Positions 1-9,322 of a stretch of 64,000 bases of DNA are shown here, piece after piece. The stretch is taken from contig CAMNSD010000003.1 in NCBI GenBank assembly GCA_946554445.1, positions 124,001 to 188,000 on the forward strand, in the 5' to 3' direction. The notes under the pieces were generated by a model, which worked only from the letters and a program-made list of their open reading frames with translations, made no database searches and was not told the DNA's origin. A program made the position numbers and the translations under genes. Origin of the DNA: an uncultured Lachnospiraceae bacterium. Lineage in GTDB: Bacteria > Bacillota > Clostridia > Lachnospirales > Lachnospiraceae. Position 1 is the first letter of the stretch. Every line of letters starts with the position of its first letter.

Positions 1-648
1 AATCTGGCGGCATACATACAGGCACGGCAGCCAACCATTCATCGGACACAGGAAGAAGAGGTGGAATTGGAGGTATTGGAAGAATACCAGACACTCTATA
101 ATAAAAACAAAAAAATGATCGGATGGATTAAGATTGACGATACCAAGATTGACTATCCGGTCATGCAGACAGTCAATAACGAGTACTATATGGATCACAA
201 TTTTAATCAGGAATACGACAGAAATGGAAGTCTGTTCCTGGATAAAGATTGTGATATTGTACACAGAAATACAAACCTGATCATTTATGGACATCATATG
301 AAATCCGGCAAGATGTTCGGGGAATTGAATAAATACAGCAGTGAGGAGTACTGCAAGGCACATCCCAATATTCAGTTTGATACCATATATGAGAGGGGCA
401 CCTATGAAGTGATGTATGTGTTCCGGTCTAGGATTTATAATGAAGATGAGGTGGTATTTAAGTACTACCAGTTTTTGGATGCTGCTTCCGAGCAGGAATT
501 TAATTCCAATATGCAGGAGATGGCGGCGTTGTCTCTTTATGATACTGGTGTGAGAGCAAGTTACGGCGATCAGCTTCTGACATTGTCAACCTGTGACTAT
601 TCTGAGGAAGATGGTCGGTTTGTAGTGGTGGCTAGGAGGGTGTTGTAG
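1..648 (+). CDS. srtB: Class B sortase, 5'-truncated by window edge
   Basis: Cysteine transpeptidase that cleaves sorting signals and joins surface proteins to peptidoglycan outside the membrane. The frame is open through to base 1 (NLAAYIQARQP... precedes the listed GTG at 61), so that GTG is not the true start; the N-terminal membrane anchor lies outside the window. Visible are the class B core (GWIKIDDTKIDYPVMQ; YYMDHNF), the catalytic His in IIYGHHM, the catalytic Cys in TLSTCDY and an Arg in RFVVVARR. Two large proteins with (T/S)PxTGD sorting signals follow directly, so they are the likely substrates. No clear terminator separates it from them. The class B assignment is firm; substrate pairing is inferred from linkage. 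Confidence 0.93.
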   Translation, partial: NLAAYIQARQPTIHRTQEEEVELEVLEEYQTLYNKNKKMIGWIKIDDTKIDYPVMQTVNNEYYMDHNFNQEYDRNGSLFLDKDCDIVHRNTNLIIYGHHMKSGKMFGELNKYSSEEYCKAHPNIQFDTIYERGTYEVMYVFRSRIYNEDEVVFKYYQFLDAASEQEFNSNMQEMAALSLYDTGVRASYGDQLLTLSTCDYSEEDGRFVVVARRVL

Positions 649-664
649 CGAATCCTAAAAAAAC

Positions 665-692
665 TTGCATAAATTCTCAGATATAGTAAAAT
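665..692 (+). promoter_or_regulatory. Candidate promoter for the LRR surface protein operon
   Basis: TTGCAT (665-670), 16-nt spacer, TAAAAT (687-692), in an A/T-rich gap after the sortase stop. It would give a leader of about 140 nt that includes a small hairpin, GCATAC (719-724) with GTATGC (739-744). The match is moderate, and read-through from the sortase gene is also possible. Confidence 0.4.
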
Positions 693-837
693 AAAAATAT
701 ATGAAAATTTTTAAGGAAGCATACATATAGTTATAAAAGTATGCAAAAAGATAGAAAAACCACTAAATAAGAGAGAGGATTCTGTCGATATAGATTTGAT
801 GGAATATATATTTTTGTCAGAAGGGGACGGAAGAATT

Positions 838-3800
838 ATGGCAAAGAAAGCACCTGTCAAAAAGACCAGAAGATTAAAAAGGAGTGTCAGACGCAGTCTT
901 GCGGCGGTTTTGATGGTCACATCCATTGCTGTGGCGGCTATTCCCGTGCCAGAAAACTATGCAGAGGGTGAAGGAGAATCACCAGATACACCATCTACGC
1001 CGGGTATTACGGATCAGCATGATATGTCTGAGTATGGCTTTAAAGAGACCGGTTTGGTAGACGATTCGGGAAATAAAGACACCAAGTATGATGAGAAGCA
1101 GGATCCCAAAAATAAAGTGACGTTAGATGAATGGGAAGATGCTACGACAGAGGAACTGATTAAAAATTTATACAAATATGATCCGGCAACCGGCAAGGGG
1201 TCAGGTACGGTTTATCCTTCCCTAAAATTGAATATGTTGGGCAATAAATATAATCTGACATGGGAATTTATGTATTATCTGCAAAATGATCCAAGAAGTG
1301 GAACTGATAAAGGTGTAGTCTGTAAATATAACAATGAGAACAGCGCTACCGAAGTTACATTGAAGGAAACGCCTGTGACAGGGTATTACACGGTGGAAGA
1401 ACAGACATTTGACGATTTCTATTCTGGTGATTTATGGGATAGTGATCCAACTGCCATGATGCTTGATCCGACAGAGCCCCTTAAATATACATATACCATG
1501 TATAAGAACTCGAACGGTGAACTTGATCGTTTGGGTGATGAAAATGTTAAAATATTTTATAGGGATTATGCAAACGGGCAATATACAAGTAAGGTCGCTG
1601 ATTTTAAAAAATATGACGAGGAAGTCGCGAAGTTAAACCCTGGGGATTCGGATGACCATCTTCAATATCTGAAAGAGGATTTGGCGATTATACCGTCTAA
1701 TTTTTTAGATTCTACACAGAGGTTAAAATTCTTCTGTGATTTTGATGCGGCCCTGAATCCAGAGGGAGAGGGGTATCATCTGGAATCTGTATATGATAAT
1801 CGGGTAAAAGTGAAAGATCCCAATGATACATCCTCTGGAAATTCGGAGTTTGTATATATTGCAAAGGATGGAACGCCAAAGACTGGCGGACGTTGGAGCA
1901 ATGACAGCAATGGATTTTTGACCACATCAGTGGGTGTGCAGATGTTTGCCATCGGCAATAAAGCTTTTGCCGGAGTGGGCAATGTAAAGGAATTAACGCT
2001 TCCACAGGATATTTCGCATATTGGTGACGAGGCTTTTGAGGGCGCATCCTTGATTGAGAAAATCTCCCTGAGTAATGTGGAACACATTGGGAACAGGGCG
2101 TTTAAGAATTGCGATAAATTGTCTAAGGTAGAAATCATATCGGGGACAAAGGTTATCGGTGCGGAATGTTTTGCCAAGAGTGCAGTGACGGAAGTTACGC
2201 TGCCCAATGCAGTGAATACCATAGGATATGGAGCGTTTGCGGACTGTAGAAGACTGGTAAAACTGAATCTGAATGGGATCAGTCAACCTTGTAAGATTAA
2301 AGATTATGCATTTTATAATTGCAGCGCCCTGGCCGAGATTTTGATGAAAGACAGTAAAGTCGTAAGTATGGGTAAAGGGGTGTTTGCTGTCAGCGGCGGT
2401 GCAGTACCCCTGAGTGTTGAGATGCCCAGGGAAATGGGAGAATATGAGGATGATTGTATCGGAGATTATCTGTTTTCAGGACGTTCCGGTTTAAAATCGG
2501 TGGTTTTCCCCCAACAGTTTGGATCTTCGCCTGCGATTAGTGCAGTATTACCGCCAGCTATGTTCCATGGATGTACGAATCTGGAATATGTAGAATTTCC
2601 GGCAGATAATATTTCCTTCCCGCATGCGGGAGCCCATGCAGAATATGATCCGAAACTTCTTTTTGCGGATGTCAATAATACGAATCTGTATGTGAGAGGT
2701 CCGGAGACCAAGGATGGGGCGGTTACGGCGAAGCCGCGTGAATGTACGTGGGAAGCTATTTCCAGGATTAATAATTTTGTGCCATATGTATTTAAGAATT
2801 CTGCTGGCGTGGATTGTTATGAGGTTGCCATTGGCGGGTATCGTTATCAGGCCAATGCGGCGGGAGAATTGACATCTTGCGTCTTGGTAGGTAAGACGAC
2901 CGGGGATCTGGTCATTCCTTCCAAGGTCGGTAATTATCCGATCAAGAGTATCGTGCCGGGATGTTTTGCAGATGAGAAATTAAGAGAATCCATAGTGACG
3001 CTTACCATAGAAGACGATTCTATCACAAGCGTAGGGGATTCTGTATTCAAGGATCTGCCTAACCTGGAGAAAGCAACGATAGGAAATTCTGTGGCGTCCA
3101 TTGGTAACAGTGCTTTCGAAGGATGCGATAGGCTGATTGATGTGACATTCCATTCACCAAACGGCGGTCATAATAACTTTACGGTTGGCACAAATGCCTT
3201 TAAGACTGGCGGAAAAGAACTGACTTTCCATGGAGATATCGTGAAAGGGTATGCGCCTTTTACATGGGCTATGGATAAAGATAATTTGATTGACAGCCTG
3301 ACTGGTATGCGGGTGTGCTATAAGAGTCTTGCGCCGACCTATCAGACGGTTATGTATGACGCTGGTACAGGATATGTGACATTATTAGATTATCCGAAGT
3401 ATGATCAGGTGGATGATATTCTGAACGAGACACATCGGGAAGAATGGGAAAAAGAAGGTTTTGCTTCTTATGGAGAAATGATGGAGGCTGTCAATTATGA
3501 GATTTTTAAGGCCGAAACGTATAATCCTATGAGGGAAAGCTTCAAAACGAATTGGAATAATGCTGGAAATGATGATGAGGCTAGGGAAGCAGTTTATAAC
3601 TCTGAGTTTTATGGACCGTGGATTAATCCGGAGTTCTGTGATGAGATTGCAAAGGGAGGCAGCACAGTAAATCCGGGAACATCATCGGATTCCAGCACAA
3701 CGGATCCAGGAAATTCCTCTGGTCCTAGTACGTCAACGCCTGATGATACAACGTGGAATAACCTTGCAGATTTCTTGTTTGAGCCCCTTGTGGTGCAGGC

Positions 3801-6399
3801 GGCAGGAGCACGTCCACTGGCGTTTTATGAGGAAGATACGACACATAAAAATAAAAAGTACAGTGTGCTGAGAAATGCTGAGTCAGACAATATATATCGT
3901 GCACTCACGGCGGAGGAGAGTGCATTGGTTAATGCCACAAAGAATGTGGTGGTGCCTGTTGGTGTGGATTCTGTTGACGTAAATGGCTTTATGACAGGCG
4001 TAGATGCCAATAAAATAAATGCCAGTAAATATTTGTCTATTTCCAAGATTGGCAATAAGTCTCATAGCATGTATACCAGCATAGCGGGTGATGCAGATGA
4101 TGAGACCAAAGTGCAGCCGGGACTTTTCAGCGGATATTATGATGATAAATATACTACTGTGGAGAACGAATTGTATAAACGCGGTAACGACCGGGTGGAG
4201 ACGGTTACGCTCGGTAGTGTGAAGTACCTGCCGGATTATGCGTTTGACAGCTGTGAAAGACTGCGTCTTGTAGAATTGGGACCGGATTGTGCAGATATTG
4301 GAACAGCGCCTTTTAGAGGCTGTTATAATATGACGGTGGTTGGCGATAATCAATACTATAAAACACAGAACGGTATTGTGTATTCTGTCAATACAGATGG
4401 ATCTTATACCATCGAGGAGTGTCTGGCAGCCAGAGGAAGAGCGGTGGGTACAGCGGTGATTCCTGATTCGGAAGATAGTAATATCAGCAGTGTCAGCGCT
4501 ATTAAGCCGGGTGCTTTTGAGGATTGTGATTATATCAATACGGTTGATTTAAGCAAAGCTTTTGGATTGACAGTGATTCCGAGGGATTGTTTTAAAAATG
4601 ATCCGACTACGGCTACTTGCGGACAGCTTTCCCTGGTGTCATTGCCTCGGTCAGTGAATGAGATACAGGCAGGAGCATTTGCCAATGTATTGAATCTGCG
4701 TGAACTTACGATTCCGGGTATGGAGGTATTTATTTCAGCCAGTGCCTTTGAAGATAATGATGATAAGAATAATCCAAAGGCAGTCACCAATGTCAGAACA
4801 TTTCAGGATTCTTCTGCCCGCAGATATGTAAGTACATATGGTGCAACAGAGAAATATAATTTACAGTGGGCGGATATCGGTGATCAGTGGAGAGTTACTT
4901 TCTATGACGCAGATGGTGTTATCCTTACAGATTTAAAGAATCAGGATGGCGAACCCATCGAGAATCCGCAGTATGTGGAGAATGATCAATATGTGAAACT
5001 GCCTACAGATCCGGTAAAAGAGGGTTGGACATTTGATGGATGGCTTGGTACCGATAATACGAAGGTTTCCGACAGAATCCATGGCGATACTAACTTTATT
5101 GCCCAGGGACACAATAATAACGGCAGTGTTGGCGGCAGGTATGTGGTAGAGTTCTATGATGGCATTGACGGTAAGATGCTTGCGGGACGCGGCGCAGAGA
5201 AAGATGGAAAATATTATGTAGATACGGATAAGAGTTTTGAGGATATGGGCTTTGAGGCGCCAACCTTCCCCGCTCATGAAAATGCGGCAAATCCAAGATG
5301 GAGTGAGAATTGGACTACGGCGACGAAGGTAACTTCTAATCTGACGATTGTTGCCTTGTATTCGGCTACGACCAGTGGGGGCGGCACCAATACCAGTGGC
5401 AATACCACAAACACCAGCGGCAATACCACGAATAATAATAATACAAGCAGTAAGTCGACATCCACGACTAGCACCAGCAGTTCCACATCCAGCACTTCGA
5501 CGAGTACCAGTTCTACTACATCAGACGGGAGAACCACGGCGATGTATACGTTGTTGGTACAGAATGGAAGCGGAAGCGGCAGTTATGAGCAGGGAGCATC
5601 GGTTATCATTTCGGCTTATCCGGCGGCAGAGGGTATGGTATTCAGTAACTGGACCACGGAATCCAATGGTGTAACGTTGATGCCGGGTAACAGTTCACCA
5701 GTTGCTACTTTTACAATGCCGGGTAATAATGTGAGCATCACGGCTAATTATGTGCCAGGTACGGCGGCGGGTACATCGACGCCGGTGGGTACAACGGGCA
5801 CAACGACAACGCCGGATGGCAATACCACGGTGGATATCACCAAACCGGGTATTTCTAATAAAGATCTGGCAACGGCCAATGTAAACGGTTCGACGGATAA
5901 CTTTATCGTTAAGATTTCTGAGACTGATTTGGCAACGCAGGCAGTGGCGGCAGCACTCACCAATAAGTATGGAAACCTTGAAAATATCCTGTATTATGCG
6001 ATGGATATCACCTTATGGGATTCCACAGGAACTTATCAGCTTACGGGTGATCAAGTGGCTGGACTTTCCGTAGACATTACCATACCGATTCCGGATGCCT
6101 TGGTGGCTTATGGCGGTAATAATATGGCAGGGGCGGTAGTGAACGGTGACCAGCTAGAAAACTTGAATGAGAGTTTTACAACTATAAACGGTGTACCATG
6201 TATCAGATTCCAGGCAACGCACTTCTCGCCTTACACGATTTATGTGGATACAGGCAATCTGACCGAAGGTATGCTCGATGTAACACCGAAGACGGGTGAT
6301 CCGATTCATCCGAAGTGGTTCTTATCAATCGGACTCGCTTGTCTGTCAATAGCATTGTTTATGAAGAGAGATAAGAAGACAAAGATTAAAACAGCATAA
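838..6399 (+). CDS. BspA-type LRR cell-wall-anchored surface protein (1853 aa)
   Basis: Very large secreted surface protein, probably an adhesin or scaffold. The ORF opens at TTG 796, but ATG 838 is preferred: it follows AAGGGG by 11 nt and starts a basic, hydrophobic signal peptide (LAAVLMVTSIAVAAIP). Blocks of LRR_5 repeats (IGNKAFAG, IGDEAFEG, IGNRAFKNC types) occupy about residues 370-500, 720-770 and 1120-1310. A Listeria-Bacteroides-type repeat follows near 1350-1415 (GWTFDGWLG), a related divergent repeat near 1435-1510, a Ser/Thr/Asn-rich linker near 1512-1565, and an InlB-like repeat near 1568-1638. A membrane-proximal domain ends in ATHFSPYTIY. The C-terminus is a sorting signal: TPKTGD, hydrophobic segment, basic tail. 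The upstream class B sortase is the likely anchor enzyme. Ligand unknown. Confidence 0.9.
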   Translation: MAKKAPVKKTRRLKRSVRRSLAAVLMVTSIAVAAIPVPENYAEGEGESPDTPSTPGITDQHDMSEYGFKETGLVDDSGNKDTKYDEKQDPKNKVTLDEWEDATTEELIKNLYKYDPATGKGSGTVYPSLKLNMLGNKYNLTWEFMYYLQNDPRSGTDKGVVCKYNNENSATEVTLKETPVTGYYTVEEQTFDDFYSGDLWDSDPTAMMLDPTEPLKYTYTMYKNSNGELDRLGDENVKIFYRDYANGQYTSKVADFKKYDEEVAKLNPGDSDDHLQYLKEDLAIIPSNFLDSTQRLKFFCDFDAALNPEGEGYHLESVYDNRVKVKDPNDTSSGNSEFVYIAKDGTPKTGGRWSNDSNGFLTTSVGVQMFAIGNKAFAGVGNVKELTLPQDISHIGDEAFEGASLIEKISLSNVEHIGNRAFKNCDKLSKVEIISGTKVIGAECFAKSAVTEVTLPNAVNTIGYGAFADCRRLVKLNLNGISQPCKIKDYAFYNCSALAEILMKDSKVVSMGKGVFAVSGGAVPLSVEMPREMGEYEDDCIGDYLFSGRSGLKSVVFPQQFGSSPAISAVLPPAMFHGCTNLEYVEFPADNISFPHAGAHAEYDPKLLFADVNNTNLYVRGPETKDGAVTAKPRECTWEAISRINNFVPYVFKNSAGVDCYEVAIGGYRYQANAAGELTSCVLVGKTTGDLVIPSKVGNYPIKSIVPGCFADEKLRESIVTLTIEDDSITSVGDSVFKDLPNLEKATIGNSVASIGNSAFEGCDRLIDVTFHSPNGGHNNFTVGTNAFKTGGKELTFHGDIVKGYAPFTWAMDKDNLIDSLTGMRVCYKSLAPTYQTVMYDAGTGYVTLLDYPKYDQVDDILNETHREEWEKEGFASYGEMMEAVNYEIFKAETYNPMRESFKTNWNNAGNDDEAREAVYNSEFYGPWINPEFCDEIAKGGSTVNPGTSSDSSTTDPGNSSGPSTSTPDDTTWNNLADFLFEPLVVQAAGARPLAFYEEDTTHKNKKYSVLRNAESDNIYRALTAEESALVNATKNVVVPVGVDSVDVNGFMTGVDANKINASKYLSISKIGNKSHSMYTSIAGDADDETKVQPGLFSGYYDDKYTTVENELYKRGNDRVETVTLGSVKYLPDYAFDSCERLRLVELGPDCADIGTAPFRGCYNMTVVGDNQYYKTQNGIVYSVNTDGSYTIEECLAARGRAVGTAVIPDSEDSNISSVSAIKPGAFEDCDYINTVDLSKAFGLTVIPRDCFKNDPTTATCGQLSLVSLPRSVNEIQAGAFANVLNLRELTIPGMEVFISASAFEDNDDKNNPKAVTNVRTFQDSSARRYVSTYGATEKYNLQWADIGDQWRVTFYDADGVILTDLKNQDGEPIENPQYVENDQYVKLPTDPVKEGWTFDGWLGTDNTKVSDRIHGDTNFIAQGHNNNGSVGGRYVVEFYDGIDGKMLAGRGAEKDGKYYVDTDKSFEDMGFEAPTFPAHENAANPRWSENWTTATKVTSNLTIVALYSATTSGGGTNTSGNTTNTSGNTTNNNNTSSKSTSTTSTSSSTSSTSTSTSSTTSDGRTTAMYTLLVQNGSGSGSYEQGASVIISAYPAAEGMVFSNWTTESNGVTLMPGNSSPVATFTMPGNNVSITANYVPGTAAGTSTPVGTTGTTTTPDGNTTVDITKPGISNKDLATANVNGSTDNFIVKISETDLATQAVAAALTNKYGNLENILYYAMDITLWDSTGTYQLTGDQVAGLSVDITIPIPDALVAYGGNNMAGAVVNGDQLENLNESFTTINGVPCIRFQATHFSPYTIYVDTGNLTEGMLDVTPKTGDPIHPKWFLSIGLACLSIALFMKRDKKTKIKTA

Positions 6400-6423
6400 G
6401 TAACAGATTCCAGGGGGAATCCT

Positions 6424-9237
6424 ATGGGAAAAAGACTTAGAAATCTGATTGGTACGCTGCTCTTAGTGACAGCGATTGCAGTGACGCAGATTCCTGTATC
6501 GGATGTGGAAGCGGTGGATACCTCTTCCGCATCTGATTTTCAGATGGATGGAACTACACTAGTGAAATATAAAGGCACGGCTGAGGACGTGTCTATTTCC
6601 AATTATGTGGAAAAGATAGAGGCGGAGGCTTTTGCGGATAATACCTCCATAAAGCGTGTTACGGTAGGGGATGCGGTGGAAGTCATTGGCGCGAGGGCTT
6701 TTTCCGGTTGTATGAATCTGGAGAGCGTGACCATACCGGATTCTGTGGAGATTATTGAAAACGCAGCTTTCAGTGGCTGTCCTTCCCTGCGTGCTGTGGC
6801 GGTCGGGACAGGGCTTAAGAGTCTTGGAAATGGCGCTTTTGCAGGGGATTATAGTTTGGCGAAAGTGGATTTTGATAGCAGTAATCCTTGGTTTGTCTGT
6901 GACGATGGGGCAATCTATAATAAAAAGGGATGGAATATTCTTTATCAAGTATTGGCAGGCAGGAAGGCATCCACATATGTGATGCCATCTTCGGTGTCCC
7001 AGATCAAACCCTATGCTTTCTGGGGGGATTATAATCTGGAAGCTGCGGAGATTAGCAGTAACGTAAAAGAGATATCTGGTTATGCTTTTTCTAATTGTAA
7101 GAATTTAAAGGAGATAAATGTTCCCTTTTCTGTCAAAAATATTGATATGAAGGCCTTTGAAGATTGTGTGAGACTGCGTAATCTCAAGCTGCCTGCATCG
7201 GTCAGCACAATCCACAGCACTGCTTTTGACGGTTGTACAAAGCTGTCGATTGAGGCGGAACCGGGATCTTATGCAAGGAGTTTTGCAGATACCTTGGTTT
7301 TGGAAGATATTGATGTGTCAGAGTATGAAGAAGCGCCGATTCCTGCCAAAGAAGATGAGACAACAGGGGGAAATATCATTGTAAATAATCTGCCGCCAGC
7401 TGATTATTATCATGAGGTATCCCGCATGAACGCCATGGCGGAGGAGGAAGACTCTGCCGTAAAGGGTAAGACCAGGGTTATTGGGCAGGAGGCGTATATA
7501 TTGGTGGATAACGCCAAAGCCACAGTGAATGTGGGGGCAACAGGCGATACGTTGGGCGGCGATCCGGAGAGCGAGGAGGAAGAAGAACTGGATACAGTAC
7601 CGGGGCTTGCAGGTTCTGAGGATGCCAAAGGCGGTTCTTTCCCCAAATATACGGTAGTTGGTAAAGATACCATAGCGGCCCAGGCTTATTATGATGATCA
7701 AATGACTTCCTATCAGTTTCCTGACGGTATCCGTCGGATTGGAGAGTTTGCCTTTGCCAGGGCGGATCTCACTTCTGTTAGGATTCCTGAGGGAGTGGAA
7801 GAGATTGGATATGCAGCTTTTTATCACTGTGACGGATTGACTGATATAGTCATTCCTCAGAGCGTTAAGGAAATATCGACAGCGGCTTTTGCGAAGACGC
7901 CATGGCTTGATCAGTGGAAAGCAAGCGGGAACAGTGATTTCCTGATTGTGGGAGACGGCATTCTGTTAGCTTACCGGGGAAACGGCGGTATGGTCAGTAT
8001 TCCGGGTAATGTGAGGCAGATTGGAGCGGAAGCATTTATGGATCAGTCGGGGATTACTGGTGTGCAGATTCCTGACAGTGTGGAAGTTATCGGGGAAGCG
8101 GCTTTTGCCGGTTGTAGCAGTCTGTCCACAGTACAGGGGGCAGAGGGCGTGAGAGAAATCCGCGACCGGGCCTTTGTGGGCTGCCCGCTCACGACCGTGC
8201 AGATTCCGGCGTCGGTGGAACGTATAGGGCTTCTTGCCTATGACAATAGCAATATGGATGGCGTGGTTGTCTTTGCAGGAGAAAGTCTGCCCAAACTTTC
8301 TTATGAGGATACGGCTACGAAGTTGTATCGGGATGCCTATCGTGATCTGAGTTTTAAAGGATGTAACTTGGCGGTAATTCCTGCCGGTGTTACCGATTTG
8401 ACGGATACAATATTATCGGACGCTGTGCCAGGTTTTACAGGTGTGATATGCAGACAGACTGGGGAAGCTGATGATGGCGGAAAGGGAACGCTTCAGATTG
8501 TAGCAAAGAGAGGGAGCGGGCCTGCAGCTGGCGACACTTGTCAGATCAATGGACAATCCTTTGTGTTGGAAGAAGCGGAGGAAAAACTGACTGATACAAA
8601 GAAAGAAAAAACCGGTGGGGAAGGTATTGCTGTAAATAATAACAGCAGCACGATATCACAGGACGGGTTTATCAATGCCGTTATGCAGGGTGGCGAGGGA
8701 AGTTACCAGATTGATATCGCAGACAGCAGCGAGGCCAAAAGCAAGATAGAAGATGTCTATAAAAATATATATGGAAATAAACTGCCGTATACCCTTCGGG
8801 CTTATGAGATCAGCATGACGGAGACAAATACCGGGATTCCTATCACAAGTCTTGGCAAACAGCGGGTAGAGATAACGATGCCGATTCCAGCTGGCGTGGG
8901 GCAGGAGAACCTGCATGTGGTATGTCTCGATGCGGACGGACAGCTGGAGGAAGTGCCCAGTAGAATTGTATCGGCGGACGGCAGGGATGCGCTCACTTTT
9001 ACAGCGGCTCATTTTTCGCCTTATGGTATTTATAATTATAATTCGGGCAGTACAGTCGTTTCTGATGTCAAAGATGGGCAGGCAGTATTTATGTCGCTTG
9101 GCAAGAAGGATGATTCACCGGATACGGGTGATCATAGTATTCATCCCAAGTGGTTCTTTGGAGCAGGTCTTTTCTTTGCGGCAATGGCGGTGTTCTTTTA
9201 TCGTGGCGGCAGACGTAAGGGGAAGAGGATAGTATAA
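6424..9237 (+). CDS. BspA-type LRR cell-wall-anchored surface protein (937 aa)
   Basis: Second sortase substrate, 24 bases after the first, with ribosome site AGGGGGAA before ATG 6424; clearly one operon. It has a signal peptide (GTLLLVTAIAVTQIPV), LRR_5 repeats at about residues 50-275 and again about 435-605 (IGARAFSGCMNLESV, IGEAAFAGCSSLSTV types), an acidic spacer (ESEEEEELDT), and a C-terminal domain ending in AAHFSPYGIY, matching the first protein's ATHFSPYTIY module. The anchor is SPDTGD, then IHPKWFF, a hydrophobic stretch and RRKGKR. SPDTGD fits the (S/P)PXTG signals known for Clostridioides difficile sortase B. No enzymatic domain was recognised; function presumably adhesion or binding. 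Confidence 0.9.
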   Translation: MGKRLRNLIGTLLLVTAIAVTQIPVSDVEAVDTSSASDFQMDGTTLVKYKGTAEDVSISNYVEKIEAEAFADNTSIKRVTVGDAVEVIGARAFSGCMNLESVTIPDSVEIIENAAFSGCPSLRAVAVGTGLKSLGNGAFAGDYSLAKVDFDSSNPWFVCDDGAIYNKKGWNILYQVLAGRKASTYVMPSSVSQIKPYAFWGDYNLEAAEISSNVKEISGYAFSNCKNLKEINVPFSVKNIDMKAFEDCVRLRNLKLPASVSTIHSTAFDGCTKLSIEAEPGSYARSFADTLVLEDIDVSEYEEAPIPAKEDETTGGNIIVNNLPPADYYHEVSRMNAMAEEEDSAVKGKTRVIGQEAYILVDNAKATVNVGATGDTLGGDPESEEEEELDTVPGLAGSEDAKGGSFPKYTVVGKDTIAAQAYYDDQMTSYQFPDGIRRIGEFAFARADLTSVRIPEGVEEIGYAAFYHCDGLTDIVIPQSVKEISTAAFAKTPWLDQWKASGNSDFLIVGDGILLAYRGNGGMVSIPGNVRQIGAEAFMDQSGITGVQIPDSVEVIGEAAFAGCSSLSTVQGAEGVREIRDRAFVGCPLTTVQIPASVERIGLLAYDNSNMDGVVVFAGESLPKLSYEDTATKLYRDAYRDLSFKGCNLAVIPAGVTDLTDTILSDAVPGFTGVICRQTGEADDGGKGTLQIVAKRGSGPAAGDTCQINGQSFVLEEAEEKLTDTKKEKTGGEGIAVNNNSSTISQDGFINAVMQGGEGSYQIDIADSSEAKSKIEDVYKNIYGNKLPYTLRAYEISMTETNTGIPITSLGKQRVEITMPIPAGVGQENLHVVCLDADGQLEEVPSRIVSADGRDALTFTAAHFSPYGIYNYNSGSTVVSDVKDGQAVFMSLGKKDDSPDTGDHSIHPKWFFGAGLFFAAMAVFFYRGGRRKGKRIV

Positions 9238-9266
9238 TAGAATAACGGAATCAGTGATTGAACCGG

Positions 9267-9310
9267 ACAAAACTCTCGGCATAGAATAAATCTAAAGCCG
9301 GGAGTTTTTA
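9267..9310 (+). terminator. Rho-independent terminator of the sortase/LRR operon
   Basis: AAAACTCTCGGC pairs with GCCGGGAGTTTT (one G-T wobble) around a 16-nt loop and runs into a T tract. It ends the surface-protein operon and separates it from the protease gene. Confidence 0.85.
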
Positions 9311-9322
9311 GGTGGAGATAAC

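Noticed and set aside
5348-5674. ORF of 108 aa inside the Ser/Thr linker of the first LRR gene, with other long frames on both strands there
   Set aside because: Shadow frames produced by repetitive, low-complexity sequence; no ribosome site and no protein family seen.
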